Part shown: in pieces, positions 5,391 to 6,683 of the stretch
Layout: each line of letters begins with the position of its first letter
Numbering within the stretch: the stretch's first letter is position 1
Source: Candidatus Bathyarchaeota archaeon
GTDB lineage: Archaea > Thermoproteota > Bathyarchaeia > TCS64
NCBI GenBank assembly: GCA_013329615.1
Contig: DUKA01000120.1
Span: forward strand, 5,551 to 12,233
Direction: 5' to 3'
DNA length: 6,683 nt
Position numbers and translations under genes: made by a program
The notes under the pieces: model-generated
Told to the model about the DNA's origin: nothing
Database searches by the model: none
What the model saw: only the letters and a program-made list of their open reading frames with translations

Positions 5391-6640
5391 TCCTTGACCT
5401 TTCCTCCTAATGTTGCGAGGTCGCCCCAGAATCCCGGGTAGGACTTGGAGACGCACCCCGCATTTTTGATATTCGTCTCGCCTTCTGCCCTCAGAGCGAG
5501 GACGGCGAGGGACATCGCTATCCTGTGGTCGCCCCACGGGTCGACCTCCGCGCCGCGTAGCTTCCCGCCCCTTATCGTCGTCGTGTCCGCGTCGTACCTC
5601 ACCTTTGCGCCCATCCGTGTGAGTCCCTCCGCCATCGCGGCGACCCTGTCCGACTCCTTGAGGCGTAGCCTCGCCAGCCCCGTGAGGCGGCTCATGCCCT
5701 CCGCGGCGGCGCATAGGACGGAGACGACGGGGAAGAGGTCGGGGCAGTCGCTCAGGTCCGCGTCGATGCCCTTCAACTCCGAGGACTTGACGACGACCGA
5801 GTCGCTGCACACCCTTACATCGGCGCCTAGCTCGTCGAGTATGTTGATTATTGTCTTGTCAGCCTGCGAACTCGCGTGGTTCAGTCCCGTCACCCTCACC
5901 TCTCCGGCAAGCGCGCCGGCGGCTAGGGGGTAGGACGCCGATGACCAGTCTCCCTCGACGGTGACCGTGGCAGTCCTGTAGGGTTTTAGGGGCGCCGTTA
6001 GGCTCGTCATGTCTGGCGTATACTCCGCCTCGACACCGAAGACGCGCATCGCGTCCACGGTCATCGCCACGTATGGGCGTGACTCGAGCTGGGTCGTTAG
6101 GGAAATCTTCACGGGTGCGTCGGCGAGGGGGGCCACGGTGAGGAGCGCGGAGACGAATTGGCTGCTCACGTCGCCGGGTAGACGCGCCTCGCCACCCACG
6201 ATGCGCCCGGTCCCCTTGATGGTCACCGGGGGCATGCCGTCGCGGCTCTCGCTGCATACGCCTATCTGCGCGAGGGCTTCCAGCAGAGGCCCCACGGGGC
6301 GAGATGAGAGCGAGGGTCCGCCGGAGAGCCGGCAGTCGCCGTCGACGAGCGCGCACGACGCCGCCATGAAGCGAAGCGTTGTGCCGGACTCACCGCAGTC
6401 GAGTTTTTTTGTGGGGGCGCGCAGGTGGCCGCCGTCCACAACCCACTCGCCACCCCTGAGGGTCTTCACCCCAAGCTCCGCGAGGACACGTGAGGTCGCC
6501 TCAGTGTCGTCCGCAGTGAGCGGGTTCCTTATCGTGCTCCTGCCATCCGCGAGCGCGGCGAGTGTCAGGACGCGGTGCGTCATGCTCTTCGAGGGCGGCG
6601 CTGAAACTGTGCCGGAGACCCCAGAGGGCTTTACTATCAT
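5387..6640 (-). CDS. aroA: 3-phosphoshikimate 1-carboxyvinyltransferase (EPSP synthase)
   Basis: This enzyme transfers the enolpyruvyl group of PEP to shikimate 3-phosphate, giving EPSP, the substrate of AroC. It has 417 residues, normal for the family. Motifs by comparison with the E. coli enzyme are PPSKSMTHR (15-23, K18), CGESGTTLRF (82-91, R90 at the position of R100), SSQF (159-162), ESRPY (186-190), EGDWSSASY (229-237), PDLFP with the catalytic-type D301, LKESDR (327-332, E329 and R332), DHR (371-373) and K399 near the end. All key substrate-binding residues are present, so it should be active. The residue at the position of E. coli P101 is F91. ATG 6640 has GGAGG 7 bases upstream and begins at the conserved first strand. 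It overlaps an upstream open frame by ATGA. A run of seven A residues falls at codons 77-79 (about 6404-6410). Confidence 0.98.
   Translation of the reverse strand: MIVKPSGVSGTVSAPPSKSMTHRVLTLAALADGRSTIRNPLTADDTEATSRVLAELGVKTLRGGEWVVDGGHLRAPTKKLDCGESGTTLRFMAASCALVDGDCRLSGGPSLSSRPVGPLLEALAQIGVCSESRDGMPPVTIKGTGRIVGGEARLPGDVSSQFVSALLTVAPLADAPVKISLTTQLESRPYVAMTVDAMRVFGVEAEYTPDMTSLTAPLKPYRTATVTVEGDWSSASYPLAAGALAGEVRVTGLNHASSQADKTIINILDELGADVRVCSDSVVVKSSELKGIDADLSDCPDLFPVVSVLCAAAEGMSRLTGLARLRLKESDRVAAMAEGLTRMGAKVRYDADTTTIRGGKLRGAEVDPWGDHRIAMSLAVLALRAEGETNIKNAGCVSKSYPGFWGDLATLGGKVKE
5403..5407 (-). promoter_or_regulatory. Shine-Dalgarno of aroC, long spacing
   Basis: GGAGG on the minus strand lies 12 bases before ATG 5390, longer than the 6-9 bases of the other coupled genes here. 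Initiation may rely mainly on ribosomes terminating at the overlapping aroA stop. Confidence 0.5.
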
Positions 6641-6683
6641 CGCACCGCCTCCAGTCTGCCGATTATAGCGTCTGTCACCCGTG
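6637..6683 (-). CDS. C-terminal end of an upstream gene of the aro operon
   Basis: The minus strand from the window edge is open and ends RVTDAIIGRLEAVR followed by TGA at 6639-6637, which overlaps the aroA ATG as ATGA. It is read as the end of a coding region because the same overlap links all three following gene pairs. Fifteen residues are too few to identify it. In many archaea the gene before aroA is a GHMP-type shikimate kinase or shikimate dehydrogenase, so one of these is the natural guess, by context alone. Confidence 0.55.
   Translation of the reverse strand, partial: RVTDAIIGRLEAVR

Noticed and set aside
5391..5810. A 140-residue N-terminal extension of chorismate synthase
   Set aside because: The extension is out-of-frame aroA sequence rich in Arg and Gly. 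The family N-terminus starts exactly at 5390 with an ATGA overlap.
6009..6668. A 219-codon plus-strand open frame
   Set aside because: It is antisense to aroA, whose reading is certain. It has no domain and no start signal of its own.
1..6683. tRNA genes, CRISPR arrays, insertion sequences, attachment sites
   Set aside because: Nothing of the kind was seen by eye. Coding regions fill nearly the whole window, and the gaps are at most 60 bases.

Overview
The window is a GC-rich stretch in which every supportable gene lies on the minus strand, so it reads from the high coordinates down. It looks archaeal, probably of the Thermoproteota/TACK type. Genes that follow an untranslated gap show no convincing Shine-Dalgarno but have an AT-rich TATA-like element 25-40 bases upstream of the start. 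The enzymes are separate single-function proteins (a stand-alone AroQ chorismate mutase, PheA with ACT domain, and TyrA), and the spacing is very compact. The lineage is an inference from gene style and base composition; no rRNA or marker gene is present.

Bases 6683 to 3215 carry the end of a common-pathway/aromatic amino acid operon: the last codons of an unidentified upstream gene, then aroA (EPSP synthase), aroC (chorismate synthase), an AroQ chorismate mutase and pheA (prephenate dehydratase). All four junctions are the same 4-base ATGA stop/start overlap, so the genes should be co-transcribed and translationally coupled. Together they take shikimate 3-phosphate to chorismate, prephenate and phenylpyruvate. 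After a 60-base gap, tyrA (prephenate dehydrogenase, 3154-2339, TTG start) supplies the tyrosine branch, probably with its own promoter. The ACT domain of PheA is the only allosteric domain visible in the set.

Next comes a PLP-dependent threonine/serine dehydratase without a regulatory domain (2307-1357). It is followed by a 62-residue cysteine-rich zinc-binding protein with a very acidic tail (1315-1127) that I cannot assign to a function. Last is an ABC exporter pair: an unusually short FtsX/MacB-type permease of 201 residues (1086-481) and its ATPase, which overlaps it by 11 bases and runs off the window start (491-1).

Coding density is near-total. No gap exceeds 60 bases, and I saw no RNA genes, mobile elements or CRISPR. 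Most of the window is conserved metabolism. The least explained parts are the small zinc protein, the shortened permease, and the consistent split between coupled Shine-Dalgarno genes and leaderless-looking genes.
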